Origin: Pseudovibrio sp. Alg231-02 | GTDB taxonomy: Bacteria; Pseudomonadota; Alphaproteobacteria; Rhizobiales; Stappiaceae | Assembly (NCBI RefSeq): GCF_900143565.1 | Contig: NZ_FREX01000001.1 | Span: forward strand, 195,640 to 259,639 | Direction: 5' to 3' | DNA: 64,000 nt | Part shown: one piece after another, positions 37,067 to 45,655 of the stretch | How positions within the stretch are numbered: position 1 is the stretch's first letter | Layout: the number at the start of each line of letters is the position of its first letter | Notes under the pieces: model-generated | The model's input: the letters and a program-made list of their open reading frames with translations, nothing else | Database searches by the model: none | Told to the model about the DNA's origin: nothing | Made by a program: the position numbers and the translations under genes

Positions 37067-38325
37067 TGGTCACACGGCTTCAAAAACCACCCAAAAAGAA
37101 CCCGCAGGTGCGCACTCGTGTGCCCACCTTGCCTTCTCATTATCGTAGCCGTTCTGCGCTGTTCATGGCCGCAGCTGCCGCTGAGGGGCGGTTTATGCTG
37201 CAGGTCTGTGCTGAGCCAGATTGTGGGTCTGTTCAATACCCTGCACGGGATGCTTGCAGTTGTTGTTTGTCTGATCGGCTCGTTTGGCAGGATGTGTCTG
37301 CGCGCGGAAAGCTGATTGCAACGTCTACTGTGCGTACAAGCACCAACACGTATTTCCGTGAGCGGACACCATGGCGGCTTGGGACGGTGCATCTGGAGAT
37401 TGGCCCCTCCGTTATGTGCCACCTTCACAGTGAGGTGGTTGTGGGGTCTGAGGTGCAGCTGATTAATCGGCTCGATAAGTCCGGACAAAGCGTTTTGCTG
37501 GCGTTGCCCATGGAGAAAGCTCAATTGCAGGAGGATGATATGCAGCTTCGTGAATTGACGTGCGATCCGAAATTCCGGCGCATTCTGATTACGGATGCCC
37601 GCAATCCGAATGCGTATGCACTGGCAAAGAGCCTGCTGGAGGCTGGAGCTTCTGCGGTGTTTGTTGGAGAAGCGGAGAGTTGGCGCCCCTACCCTGACCG
37701 CGCCAAACTTGAGTCCCTTCAAGGTGTTGAGCTGGTTTCTTTAGATGTGACTGACACTTCCTCCGTTCAGGAGCTTGCAGGCGAGTTTGGTGGCAAGGTC
37801 GATATTCTGATCAACAATGCCCGCTTTGTGCGGCCCGGTGGTATTCAGGGTCGTGGGGACGTGGGCTTTGCTATGGATGAGATGCAGGTCAACTATTTCG
37901 GCATGATGCGGCTGGCACAGGCCTTTGCCCCTGCCATGGCCGGACGCAGTGCGGATGGGGTGAACAGCGCAGTGGCGTGGGTGAACGTGCTCTCCGTCTA
38001 CTCGCTGGTCAGCAATCCCGGCTTTGGCAGCTTTTCAGCCTCCAATGCAGCCGCGCATTCGCTCTCACAATGTTTGCGGGCGGAAATGGCGTCCTCTGGT
38101 GTGCGGGTGGTGAATGTTTATTGCGGGCCGACTGAGGATGAATGGCATCAGCCTTTGCCACCGCCCAAGGTGCCTGCGGGTGCGTTGGCGCGGGAGCTGG
38201 TGAAGGCGCTGCAAGCAGGGCTGGAGGATATGTATGTGGGTGACATTGCCAAGGACATCCGGCGTAAGTTCATGGAGAGCCCGAAGGTGCTTGAAAAAGA
38301 AATGACAAGTCTGGAGGCGCTTTGA
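37066..38325 (+). CDS. DUF35 zinc-ribbon/OB-fold protein fused to a degenerate SDR
   Basis: 419 residues from the ATG at 37066, with GGAAGGGG upstream. Residues about 45-150 are DUF35: a Cys-rich zinc ribbon (CAEPDCGSVQ and CSCC) and an OB fold (ATSTVRTSTNTYF, LGTVHLEIGPSVMCHL). Residues about 170-400 have the short-chain dehydrogenase fold (VDILINNARFV, NVLSVYSL), but the cofactor glycines are replaced (ITDARNPNAYALA). The YxxxK pair reads FSASN, so Tyr and Lys are both missing. The SDR half should not be a working oxidoreductase. It may instead help bind acyl-CoA or hold the thiolase-like partner. Confidence 0.88.
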   Translation: MVTRLQKPPKKNPQVRTRVPTLPSHYRSRSALFMAAAAAEGRFMLQVCAEPDCGSVQYPARDACSCCLSDRLVWQDVSARGKLIATSTVRTSTNTYFRERTPWRLGTVHLEIGPSVMCHLHSEVVVGSEVQLINRLDKSGQSVLLALPMEKAQLQEDDMQLRELTCDPKFRRILITDARNPNAYALAKSLLEAGASAVFVGEAESWRPYPDRAKLESLQGVELVSLDVTDTSSVQELAGEFGGKVDILINNARFVRPGGIQGRGDVGFAMDEMQVNYFGMMRLAQAFAPAMAGRSADGVNSAVAWVNVLSVYSLVSNPGFGSFSASNAAAHSLSQCLRAEMASSGVRVVNVYCGPTEDEWHQPLPPPKVPAGALARELVKALQAGLEDMYVGDIAKDIRRKFMESPKVLEKEMTSLEAL

Positions 38326-38327
38326 CC

Positions 38328-39134
38328 ATGGAAGCCTTGAAAGAGAAACTGGCGAACCCGGTTGAGCTGCTGAGCTCTGCTTTGCTTTCCGGTGATGTGG
38401 AAGTGGTGGACCTGACGCATACGCTTGATCCGGATTTTCCGGTGATCGTGCTGCCACCCGAGTTCGGGCAGTGCGCCCGCTTTCGCATGGAAGAGATATC
38501 CGCTTATGATCATCGCGGTCCGGCATGGAAGTGGAACACCTTCACCTGCTCTGAGCATACGGGTACGCACTTTGATGCGCCGATCCATTGGATTTCCGGA
38601 CGGGATCTGCCCAATAACACGGTGGACTCCATTCCCCCTGAGCACTTTGTTGGGCCGGTGGTGGTGATTGATTGCTCTGAAGGGTCTGCACAGGATGATG
38701 ACTTTGAGCTGACACCGGAGATCATTGCCGAGTGGGAAGCCGAACACGGCCGGATTCCGGCGGACAGCTGGGTGTTTATGCGCACAGACTGGAGCAAGCG
38801 CCGTGGTGCTGCTTATCTGAATATGCGCGATGACGGGCCACATTCACCCGGACCGACACCGGACGCAATTCGGTTTCTGATTGAGGAGCGCGGCATTCGC
38901 GGGTTTGGGACAGAGACTGTGGGGACAGATGCGGGCCAAGGTGTGCATTATACGCCTCCCTATCCGGCGCATTTTTATCTGCACGGGGCTGGCAAGTATG
39001 GCCTGCAATGCATGTGTAATCTGGACCAGTTGCCTGCGACGGGTGCTATGATCTTATGTGCCCCGTTGAAGATTAAAAACGGGACAGGTAGTCCGCTGCG
39101 CGTTCTGGCGCTGGTGCCGAAGGGAGGCCGTTGA
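38328..39134 (+). CDS. Cyclase-family metal-dependent hydrolase
   Basis: 268 residues from the ATG at 38328, with GGAGG ten bases upstream; a TTG at 38322 is too close. The metal motif HTGTHFDAPIHW lies at about 75-86, as in kynurenine formamidase and the cyclase family (Pfam PF04199). Such enzymes open amide, lactone or ring bonds. Within this operon it could open a ring or lactone formed after dioxygenation. It overlaps the following SDR gene by one base. Confidence 0.9.
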   Translation: MEALKEKLANPVELLSSALLSGDVEVVDLTHTLDPDFPVIVLPPEFGQCARFRMEEISAYDHRGPAWKWNTFTCSEHTGTHFDAPIHWISGRDLPNNTVDSIPPEHFVGPVVVIDCSEGSAQDDDFELTPEIIAEWEAEHGRIPADSWVFMRTDWSKRRGAAYLNMRDDGPHSPGPTPDAIRFLIEERGIRGFGTETVGTDAGQGVHYTPPYPAHFYLHGAGKYGLQCMCNLDQLPATGAMILCAPLKIKNGTGSPLRVLALVPKGGR

Positions 39135-39862
39135 TGTCTGAAGAATTCACAGCGGTCATCACAGGCGGCAACAAGGGCATTGGCGCGGCTTTGGCTCATG
39201 AAATGCTGGAGGCTGGTTATACGGTCATCTGCCTATCTCGCCGCGAGCCTGAGTTTGAGCACCCGAAGCTGCACTTTCATCAGACTGACTTGTTGGATCA
39301 AGCGCAAGTGAGCGCTGCGGCTGAAGCGATTGCAGATGAGCATGAGGTGACGCATCTCATTCACAATGCGGGGCTTATCTTCCCCAACCTGATTGAGGAT
39401 GCCGAGGCTGAGGATATTGCCGGACTTGCCCAGCTTCATCTGGGATCAGCGTTGACGCTGCTCAAAGCGTTTTTGCCAAGCATGAAGGCCAATCAGTTCG
39501 GGCGCGTGCTGTTTAACGGTTCTCGTGCTGCTTTGGGAGCAAAGACACGGACGGCGTATAGTGCCTCCAAGGCTGGTATGATCGGGATGGCGCGGACGTG
39601 GGCGCTGGAGTTGGCACAGCATCAGATTACGGTGAATGTGGTGGCCCCGGGTCCAGTGAAGACAGACAATTTCTGGGGCATCATTCCTAAGGGCAGTGAA
39701 CAGGAGCAAAAGCTGGCGGATGGTATTCCTGTTGGGCGCATCGGCACGGTGGAGGACATCACCAATGCCTTTATGTTCTTTGCTGATCCCAAGTCCAGCT
39801 TCATCACAGGGCAGACACTGTTTGTCTGTGGCGGGATGAGTGTGGGGACTGCCCTGCTGTAA
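39134..39862 (+). CDS. Short-chain dehydrogenase/reductase (FabG-like)
   Basis: 242 residues from the ATG at 39134. The cofactor motif TGGNKGIG is at 10-17 and the catalytic YSASK at about 142-146, with NNAG-type HNAGLIF in between. The C-terminus has GRIGTVEDITNAFMFFADPKSSFITGQ, as in 3-oxoacyl reductases. Unlike the SDR half of the gene two positions upstream, all catalytic residues are present. Possible roles are cis-diol dehydrogenation after the Rieske step or hydroxyacyl-CoA oxidation. Last gene of the catabolic operon. Confidence 0.92.
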   Translation: MSEEFTAVITGGNKGIGAALAHEMLEAGYTVICLSRREPEFEHPKLHFHQTDLLDQAQVSAAAEAIADEHEVTHLIHNAGLIFPNLIEDAEAEDIAGLAQLHLGSALTLLKAFLPSMKANQFGRVLFNGSRAALGAKTRTAYSASKAGMIGMARTWALELAQHQITVNVVAPGPVKTDNFWGIIPKGSEQEQKLADGIPVGRIGTVEDITNAFMFFADPKSSFITGQTLFVCGGMSVGTALL

Positions 39863-39926
39863 TTTTACGCAGTTAAAGTTCTGAATCAGATTCAACTCAA
39901 GACTACACATGTCTGATACCGCTGAG

Positions 39927-40394
39927 TCAGTGTTCTTCTGCTGGTCTTTTCCGACGCCACCCGAGTAAGTGGGCGCCTGCTCCATCACTGCCGAGTTTGT
40001 CTTCCGGGTTGAGGAGATGGCAGTCGGTCAGGGAGAGACAACCGCAGCCGATGCACTCATCAAGGCCTGCTCTCAGGTCCTGAAGCTCTGCAATGCGGTT
40101 GTCCAGATCCTGCTGCCACCAGGTGGAGAGTTTGGCCCAATCCGCTGCCGAGATCTTCTTCTCGTTGGGCAGTTGATCCATGGCCGCTTTGATTTCCTTA
40201 AGAGACACGCCCAGCTTTTGCGCGGCCTTGATCACGGCGATCTTACGCAGGACAGCTGCGGAGTATCTTCTATGGTTTGCGTTGTTGCGCCAGGAGCTGA
40301 TGAGCCCCTTTTCCTCATAGAAGTGAACAGCAGAGACTGCGATGCCACTGCGCTCTGCGACCTGCCCGACGGTTAATCCTTGCAAGGAGACCAT
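39927..40394 (-). CDS. soxR: Redox-sensing MerR-family regulator SoxR
   Basis: 155 residues from the ATG at 40394, where GAGGA has the right spacing; an ATG two codons earlier is too close to it. The N-terminal MerR helix-turn-helix reads LTVGQVAERSGIAVSAVHFYE. The [2Fe-2S] sensor cysteines are C114, C117, C119 and C125 (CIGCGC...C), the SoxR pattern. Oxidation of the cluster by redox-cycling compounds switches on target promoters. A near-consensus sox box lies 27 bases upstream, between this gene and the divergent MBL-fold gene, its likely target. Confidence 0.95.
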   Translation of the reverse strand: MVSLQGLTVGQVAERSGIAVSAVHFYEEKGLISSWRNNANHRRYSAAVLRKIAVIKAAQKLGVSLKEIKAAMDQLPNEKKISAADWAKLSTWWQQDLDNRIAELQDLRAGLDECIGCGCLSLTDCHLLNPEDKLGSDGAGAHLLGWRRKRPAEEH

Positions 40395-40416
40395 TGTCAT
40401 TCCTCTATTTTTCGCC

Positions 40417-40447
40417 TTGACCTCAACATTACTTGAGGAATTAGAAG
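40417..40447 (+). promoter_or_regulatory. SoxR-controlled promoter with sox box
   Basis: CCTCAACATTACTTGAGG (40421-40438) matches the classical soxS operator except at the centre. It lies in the long 19-base spacer between TTGACC (40417-40422) and TAGAAG (40442-40447), the overlong spacing SoxR is known to correct by distorting DNA. It points to the + strand gene at 40487. Confidence 0.88.
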
Positions 40448-40486
40448 AGATCATGACAGTAATCAAGACCCAATGAGGAATGGCAG

Positions 40487-41128
40487 ATGAACAAGATTTA
40501 CGCGGACCTGTGGCAAGTCCCGCTCGAAAAGCGGTTCGGAACGCTCCTCTCGCATGCATATTTTTTAAAAACGCCAGCCAGAAACATCCTTATCTCAGCC
40601 TTTGAGAATTTGGATGAGGCGGCGCAGTTGCGCGAGTTAGGTGGAGTCAATGAGCATTACCTCACGCACAATCACGAGATCAGTGAAGGTTTGAGCGAGC
40701 TGAAGTTCGTTCTTGGTTCAACGCTGATCGGACATGAAAACATTCAAAAGTTCTTTAGTGGTGATGTCCAGCCAGATTTGCTTTTAAAGGGTTCAGGGCC
40801 ATTTGTGGGCACTGACGGATTTCAGGCAATTTACACTCCGGGGCATACGGACAACAACCTGTGCTTCTATTACCCCTCACCCACTGGCAAGAATTATCTG
40901 TTTACCGGTGACACGATCTATCTGGACAATGGCCGCTTCAAAACACTGATCATGTCCAGTGATGGCGGCAACAAGCAAGAGCTCGTCACCTCACTGAAAA
41001 ACCTGCGGGACCTGCCGGTAGATGTGATCTTTTGCAGTGTCGCCATGGGGAACTATGAGATTGTTGAGGTCACCCAGCCTGAATGGCACGCTCTGATGGA
41101 TGAGAAGATTGCAGAGCTGGAACGCTGA
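40487..41128 (+). CDS. Metallo-beta-lactamase-fold protein with incomplete zinc site, SoxR target
   Basis: 213 residues with an MBL-like fold: an HxH motif at H61/H63 (THNHEISEG), PGHTDNN near 124 and FTGDTIY near 144. The standard HxHxDH motif is broken, with Ile and Ser where Asp and His are expected, and the last His region reads SVAMGNYE. At least the second zinc site should be absent. Function is unknown; binding or detoxifying a redox-active compound is an inference from the SoxR promoter in front. It is convergent with the sugar ABC operon. Confidence 0.85.
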   Translation: MNKIYADLWQVPLEKRFGTLLSHAYFLKTPARNILISAFENLDEAAQLRELGGVNEHYLTHNHEISEGLSELKFVLGSTLIGHENIQKFFSGDVQPDLLLKGSGPFVGTDGFQAIYTPGHTDNNLCFYYPSPTGKNYLFTGDTIYLDNGRFKTLIMSSDGGNKQELVTSLKNLRDLPVDVIFCSVAMGNYEIVEVTQPEWHALMDEKIAELER

Positions 41129-41131
41129 TGT

Positions 41132-41166
41132 AAAAAAAGCCGGAGTGTTTCCACCCCGGCTTTCAA
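41132..41166. terminator. Bidirectional terminator between MBL-fold gene and sugar ABC operon
   Basis: AAAGCCGG-A-GTG pairs with CAC-C-CCGGCTTT (one A/C mismatch, 4-base loop). The A-run on the left gives a seven-base T-run on the - strand, so it is best as terminator for the sugar ABC operon; it also ends the + strand gene, with a weaker tail. Confidence 0.85.
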
Positions 41167-41185
41167 AATTCTGCATTCCTGAGAC

Positions 41186-42301
41186 TTACGCGATGCGCAT
41201 TTCTGAGGAAGGATCAAACGGGATGGCTTTGTCCATATTGATCGCGAATGGCACGTCCTGTCCGGCAACGACCTGCGCATCCGCACGCATGCGCGCGTTG
41301 CAGTCTTTGCCGCCGAGAGATGACATCACGTAGGTATCAGAACCAGCTGGCTCTGTTACGATGACGCGGTTTGTAATCTGCTCGATGTGGTTTGCCTTGC
41401 GGTCAGCCCCTTCAGGGTCGGTGATCGCTTCTGGACGGATGCCCAGCACGATTTCCTTCTGATCAAAGCCTTTCAGAGCTTCGGTCGGGTTGGAGAACTT
41501 GAGGTTCACCTGATCACTGAGGCCCGTTGGAAGCTGCGCGAAGATGCCATCACCGTTGGCAACAACCTTAGCTGGAACAAGGTTCATACTTGGAGAGCCC
41601 ATGAAGCTGGCGACAAACAGGTTTGCCGGGTTGTCATAGATCTCTTTTGGCGTGCCCAACTGCTGTACGTACCCGCCGTTCATGACAGCAATGCGCGTGG
41701 ACAGCGTCATTGCCTCAATCTGATCGTGTGTCACGTAAACAATGGTTGTTCCAAGCTTCTGGTGCAGTTTCTTGATCTCCGTGCGCATATCAACGCGCAG
41801 TTTCGCATCAAGGTTGGAGAGCGGCTCATCAAACAGGAACACATCCGGATCACGCACCAATGCACGGCCCATGGCCACACGCTGGCGCTGACCGCCGGAG
41901 AGCTGGCCCGGCTTACGGCCCAACAACGGTTTGATCTGCAGCATCTCGGCAACGTCGCTCATTGCCTTTTCACGCGCTGGCTTTGCAACGCCATGCATTT
42001 CCAGACCGAACGTGATGTTCTGACCGACCGTCATGTTCGGGTACAGAGCATAGGACTGGAACACCATAGCGATGTTGCGCTTGGACGGGTGAACCCCGTT
42101 CATGGTCTGCCCTTTGATGGCGATGGTGCCGGAGGTAATGTCCTCCAGACCGGCAATCATGTTGAGCAGAGTGGATTTTCCGCAACCGGACGGCCCGACG
42201 AGCACGAGGAATTCCCCTTCCTGCACGTCGATATCGATGTTGTGAAGCACCTTGGTTGAGCCGTAAGACTTGGTCGCATTGTTGATTTTCAGAAAGCTCA
42301 T
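41186..42301 (-). CDS. Sugar ABC transporter ATP-binding protein (GtsD/MsmK/UgpC-like)
   Basis: 371 residues of the CUT1 ATPase type. Walker A is GPSGCGKST (about 37-45), the signature [19 protein letters not shown] lies at about 134-152, Walker B VFLFDEPLSNLD follows, and VTHDQIEAM holds the switch His. A C-terminal OB-type regulatory domain (about 240-371) is present. It powers the sugar importer encoded by the three upstream genes; the gap to the permease is 5 bases. Confidence 0.95.
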   Translation of the reverse strand: MSFLKINNATKSYGSTKVLHNIDIDVQEGEFLVLVGPSGCGKSTLLNMIAGLEDITSGTIAIKGQTMNGVHPSKRNIAMVFQSYALYPNMTVGQNITFGLEMHGVAKPAREKAMSDVAEMLQIKPLLGRKPGQLSGGQRQRVAMGRALVRDPDVFLFDEPLSNLDAKLRVDMRTEIKKLHQKLGTTIVYVTHDQIEAMTLSTRIAVMNGGYVQQLGTPKEIYDNPANLFVASFMGSPSMNLVPAKVVANGDGIFAQLPTGLSDQVNLKFSNPTEALKGFDQKEIVLGIRPEAITDPEGADRKANHIEQITNRVIVTEPAGSDTYVMSSLGGKDCNARMRADAQVVAGQDVPFAINMDKAIPFDPSSEMRIA

Positions 42302-42306
42302 AGGTC

Positions 42307-43188
42307 TTATCCCTTCACCGATCCGGCCATCAGGCCTCTTACGAAGTAGCGGCCAGCCACGATGTACACGAGCAGTGTCGGCAATGCGGCGAGGATCGCT
42401 CCGGCAAAATGAACGTTATATTCTTTGACGCCCGTTGACGAACTGACGAGGTTGTTCAGCGCAACCGTCATTGGCTGGCTGTCCAGATCAGCAAACGAGG
42501 CACCGAACAGGAAGTCGTTCCAGATGTTGGTGAACTGCCAGATGACAGAAACAACAATGATTGGACCGGAACTTGGCAGCATAATGCGCCAGAAGATGCG
42601 GAAGAACCCTGCCCCATCAATCTGAGCTGCGCGGATCAATTCTGTCGGGAACACCTGATAGTAGTTCCTGAAGTACAGTGTGGTGAAGCCGAGGCCGTAA
42701 ACCACATGTACCAGCACCAGACCCGGCGTTGACCCTGCAATGCCGAGGAAGCCAAGCACACGCGCCATTGGGATCAAAACGATCTGGAATGGAATGAAGC
42801 AGGCAAACAGCATCAGACCGAACAGGATTGTATCGCCCTTAAAGCGCCATTTGGTCAGCACATAGCCGTTCAAAGCACCCAGTACGGTTGAGATCGTAAC
42901 TGCCGGAAACACCATTTTGAGGGAATTCCAGAAGTACGGCTTCAGACCTGTCGGTTCTACGCCGATTTGCGCGCTGTTCCAGGCTTTGAACCAGGGCTCC
43001 AGCGTGAAGACCTGAGGCAGTGACATCATGTTTCCGCCAGTGATCTCTGAAAGAGGCTTAACGGAGTTGAGAACCATAATGCCAAACGGCAGCAGGTAGA
43101 ATGTCGCGAACAGGATCAGCATCAGGTAAATGAATGCACGGGTGATGCGCCCTGTGCTGATGGCATTATCTGTCGAGGCTACGGACAT
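42307..43188 (-). CDS. Sugar ABC transporter permease (GtsC/MalG-like)
   Basis: 293 residues with six hydrophobic segments. The EAA loop that contacts the ATPase reads ELIRAAQIDGAGFFRIFWRIMLP. MalG-type CUT1 permease; overlaps the other permease gene by one base. Confidence 0.94.
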   Translation of the reverse strand: MSVASTDNAISTGRITRAFIYLMLILFATFYLLPFGIMVLNSVKPLSEITGGNMMSLPQVFTLEPWFKAWNSAQIGVEPTGLKPYFWNSLKMVFPAVTISTVLGALNGYVLTKWRFKGDTILFGLMLFACFIPFQIVLIPMARVLGFLGIAGSTPGLVLVHVVYGLGFTTLYFRNYYQVFPTELIRAAQIDGAGFFRIFWRIMLPSSGPIIVVSVIWQFTNIWNDFLFGASFADLDSQPMTVALNNLVSSSTGVKEYNVHFAGAILAALPTLLVYIVAGRYFVRGLMAGSVKG

Positions 43189-44129
43189 TATTTTTTCTCC
43201 CGCAGTTCGGCATAAAGGTAAGGCACCATAATCGCAGCGATGGTCATGAGCATGATAACAGCGGAGCTGGCGCCGATGCCCATCTGGTTGCGGGTAAAGG
43301 TGTAGGAATACATGAAGGTCGCCGGAACTTCCGTCGCTCTGCCCGGTCCTCCGCCTGTCAGTGCCACGACAAGATCGTAGGACTTAATGGCAAGGTGAGA
43401 CAGGATCACGAAAGCTGACAGGAAGGCTGGACGCAGTTGCGGGATAATGATCCGGCGATACATGTTCCAGTTGGATGCCCCGTCGATTTGTGCGGCCTTC
43501 AGGATTTCGTTGTCGATGCCACGCAGTCCGGCCAGGAACATGGCCATAACGAAGCCACTTGTTTGCCAGACAGCTGCAATCACAACCGTGTAGATGGCGA
43601 AGTTACGGTCCTTGATCCAGTTAAACTCGAAGCTCTCCCAGCCCCACAAGTGCATTGTGTGTTCAAGGCCGATACCCGGATCGAGAAACCACTTCCATGC
43701 TGTTCCCGTTACGATGAAGCTGAGCGCCATCGGATACAGGAAGATTGGACGCAAGAAGCCTTCTCCGCGGATCTTCTGGTCCAGAAGAATCGCAAGACCC
43801 AAGCCGATAGCTGTGCAGACTGCGATATACAAACCTGCAAAAATGCCAAGGTTTTTGATGGCAATGGACCAATGCCGTAGCCGGAACAGCTTTTCATAGT
43901 TCTCCAGTCCGACCCAGTCATAGACTGGCAGAATACGGCTTCCTGTGAAGGAAAGGTATACGGAGAAAATGATAAATCCATAGACAAAGACCAAGATCAA
44001 AGCCAACGAGGGTGATAACACCAGTTTGGGAATGAGATTTTGGAGTCTTGTCCGCAGGTCCGGTTTTACTGCCGTTGGCGTCGCATAGTCAGCGGCCATG
44101 GCAACGGATGAGTTGGTCTGATCGACCAT
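43188..44129 (-). CDS. Sugar ABC transporter permease (GtsB/MalF-like)
   Basis: 313 residues with six hydrophobic segments and the EAA loop EILKAAQIDGASNWNMYRRIIIP. MalF-type partner of the downstream permease. A hairpin separates it from the binding-protein gene upstream, so its expression is probably below that of the binding protein. Confidence 0.94.
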   Translation of the reverse strand: MVDQTNSSVAMAADYATPTAVKPDLRTRLQNLIPKLVLSPSLALILVFVYGFIIFSVYLSFTGSRILPVYDWVGLENYEKLFRLRHWSIAIKNLGIFAGLYIAVCTAIGLGLAILLDQKIRGEGFLRPIFLYPMALSFIVTGTAWKWFLDPGIGLEHTMHLWGWESFEFNWIKDRNFAIYTVVIAAVWQTSGFVMAMFLAGLRGIDNEILKAAQIDGASNWNMYRRIIIPQLRPAFLSAFVILSHLAIKSYDLVVALTGGGPGRATEVPATFMYSYTFTRNQMGIGASSAVIMLMTIAAIMVPYLYAELREKK

Positions 44130-44162
44130 GATCCCTGCCCCCAGATTCTATGTTGTTTTGGG

Positions 44163-44192
44163 AAAAATGGGGCCAACACATCGTCGGCCCCA
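44163..44192 (-). terminator. Post-binding-protein hairpin (attenuator)
   Basis: Read on the - strand, TGGGGCC pairs with GGCCCCA (11-base loop) and is followed by five T. It begins eight bases after the solute-binding gene stop and before the permease genes. Such elements lower downstream expression and protect the upstream mRNA. Confidence 0.75.
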
Positions 44193-44199
44193 CTTAAAA

Positions 44200-45450
44200 T
44201 TACTTAGCGATGGAGACAGCGTCTACCAGCTCATCAACAGCGGTAGCGGAATCGAACTCACCGTTGAAGTGTGCTGTTACAACGTCATAAATGGCGTTTT
44301 TAACAGATGCTGGTGCAGAGTGACCGTGTGCCATGGAACCATAAAGGTTGCCGCTTGCAGCAGCTGCAGCCAGATCTTTCATGCCCTGTTTTGCACATGC
44401 ATCAAACGCTTCGTCGGAAACGTCTGTGCGTGCAGGAACGGAGCCCTTCACCACGTTGAATGTAGACTGGAAGGCAGGAGACAGGATTGCACTTGCAAGA
44501 GCTGCCTGCTCTTTAGACACTTCACCGCCCTGATCGAACATAGCGAACTGGTCAGCGTTGAAGGTTACCTTGTCCTGAGTGCCTGGGAAACGGAAGCAGA
44601 GGAAGTCTTCGCCCGGCTTTTTGCCAGCACCGAGGAACTCACCTTTTGCCCAGTCACCCATCATCTGGAAGCCAGCTTCACCGTTGATGACCATTGCAGT
44701 TGCAAGGTTCCAGTCACGACCAGAGAAGTTGTCGTCTACGTTTGCACGCAGAACAGACATGCGATCAAACGCTTCCTTCATGGTGTCGGAACCAAGAGCA
44801 GCTTCGTCCAGATCAATGAAGGCAGCTTTATAGAAGTCTGCGCCACCGGTGGCCATGACGATTGCATCAAACAGAGTTGCATCCTGCCAAGCCTGACCGC
44901 CGTGTGCGAGCGGCGTTACGCCAGCTGCTTTCAGCTTCTCAAGCGCTGCTGTGAACTCTTCCCAAGTGGTTGGTGTTGCAATGCCGTTTGCGTCCAGCAC
45001 TGCTTTGTTTGCCCATACCCAGTTGGTTGAGTGTACGTTTACTGGCGCAGCAATCCACTTGCCATCGTACTTTGCAAAGCGCTGAAGCGCAGCAGGTACA
45101 ACTTCGTCCCAGCCTTCTTTAGCTGCAACAGCGTTGAGGTCTGCCAGAGCGCCTTCTTTTGCCCAGTCCTGAATGTCGAACCCAAGCATCTGAACTGCAG
45201 TTGGCGCGTTACCAGCGGTTACGCGTGCACGCAAAACAGTCATTGCGCTTTCGCCGCCGCCACCAGCGACAGGCATATCTGCCCAGCCAATGCCCTGAGT
45301 TTCCAGATCCTGCTTCAGAACGTTAAGCGCAGCTGCCTCGCCACCTGCTGTCCACCAATGCAGGACTTCCACGTCTGCTGCCAAAGATGGAGCAGCTGTT
45401 GCTGCCAACAGAGCCAGAGCCGATGTGGTTTTTACTAGTAGTTTGTGCAT
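44200..45450 (-). CDS. gtsA: Glucose/mannose-type ABC solute-binding protein (GtsA-like)
   Basis: 416 residues from the ATG at 45450, with GGGAGGC upstream. Signal peptide ends APSLAA. The mature start [20 protein letters not shown] and the segments [30 protein letters not shown] and [11 protein letters not shown] closely match the Pseudomonas GtsA glucose-binding protein as I remember it. It binds the sugar in the periplasm and delivers it to the permease pair. A divergent LacI regulator and the shared intergenic palindromes suggest sugar-induced expression. Confidence 0.9.
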   Translation of the reverse strand: MHKLLVKTTSALALLAATAAPSLAADVEVLHWWTAGGEAAALNVLKQDLETQGIGWADMPVAGGGGESAMTVLRARVTAGNAPTAVQMLGFDIQDWAKEGALADLNAVAAKEGWDEVVPAALQRFAKYDGKWIAAPVNVHSTNWVWANKAVLDANGIATPTTWEEFTAALEKLKAAGVTPLAHGGQAWQDATLFDAIVMATGGADFYKAAFIDLDEAALGSDTMKEAFDRMSVLRANVDDNFSGRDWNLATAMVINGEAGFQMMGDWAKGEFLGAGKKPGEDFLCFRFPGTQDKVTFNADQFAMFDQGGEVSKEQAALASAILSPAFQSTFNVVKGSVPARTDVSDEAFDACAKQGMKDLAAAAASGNLYGSMAHGHSAPASVKNAIYDVVTAHFNGEFDSATAVDELVDAVSIAK

Positions 45451-45655
45451 GTGTTGCCTCCCGATCACAACTTAAAATTTCTACACAAAAATACGACTAA
45501 CATAGTACTTATAACGTTACAAATATCGGATCTGTCAATGCAAAAAGTGAACCCATTGACTTGAATGATCTTTTTTGTATCAAATGATACTCACCTATTT
45601 TGTTGTATCGTTATAACGAAGATCTAACTGATTTACGGGAGGTAACTGGCTTCAC
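45451..45655. promoter_or_regulatory. Divergent gtsA/lacI-type control region with palindromes
   Basis: AT-rich region between two divergent genes. It holds TAACGTTA (45512-45519), GTATCA-AA-TGATAC (45577-45590) and the perfect 12-base palindrome TCGTTATAACGA (45608-45619). The first and third share the string TTATAACG. These are candidate sites for the LacI-family regulator, whose operators are usually CG-centred palindromes. Confidence 0.55.

Noticed and set aside
39882-39894. TGAATCAGATTCA palindrome between the SDR and soxR
   Set aside because: It lies between the 3' ends of two convergent genes, has no T-run and is far from any promoter; it may be chance.
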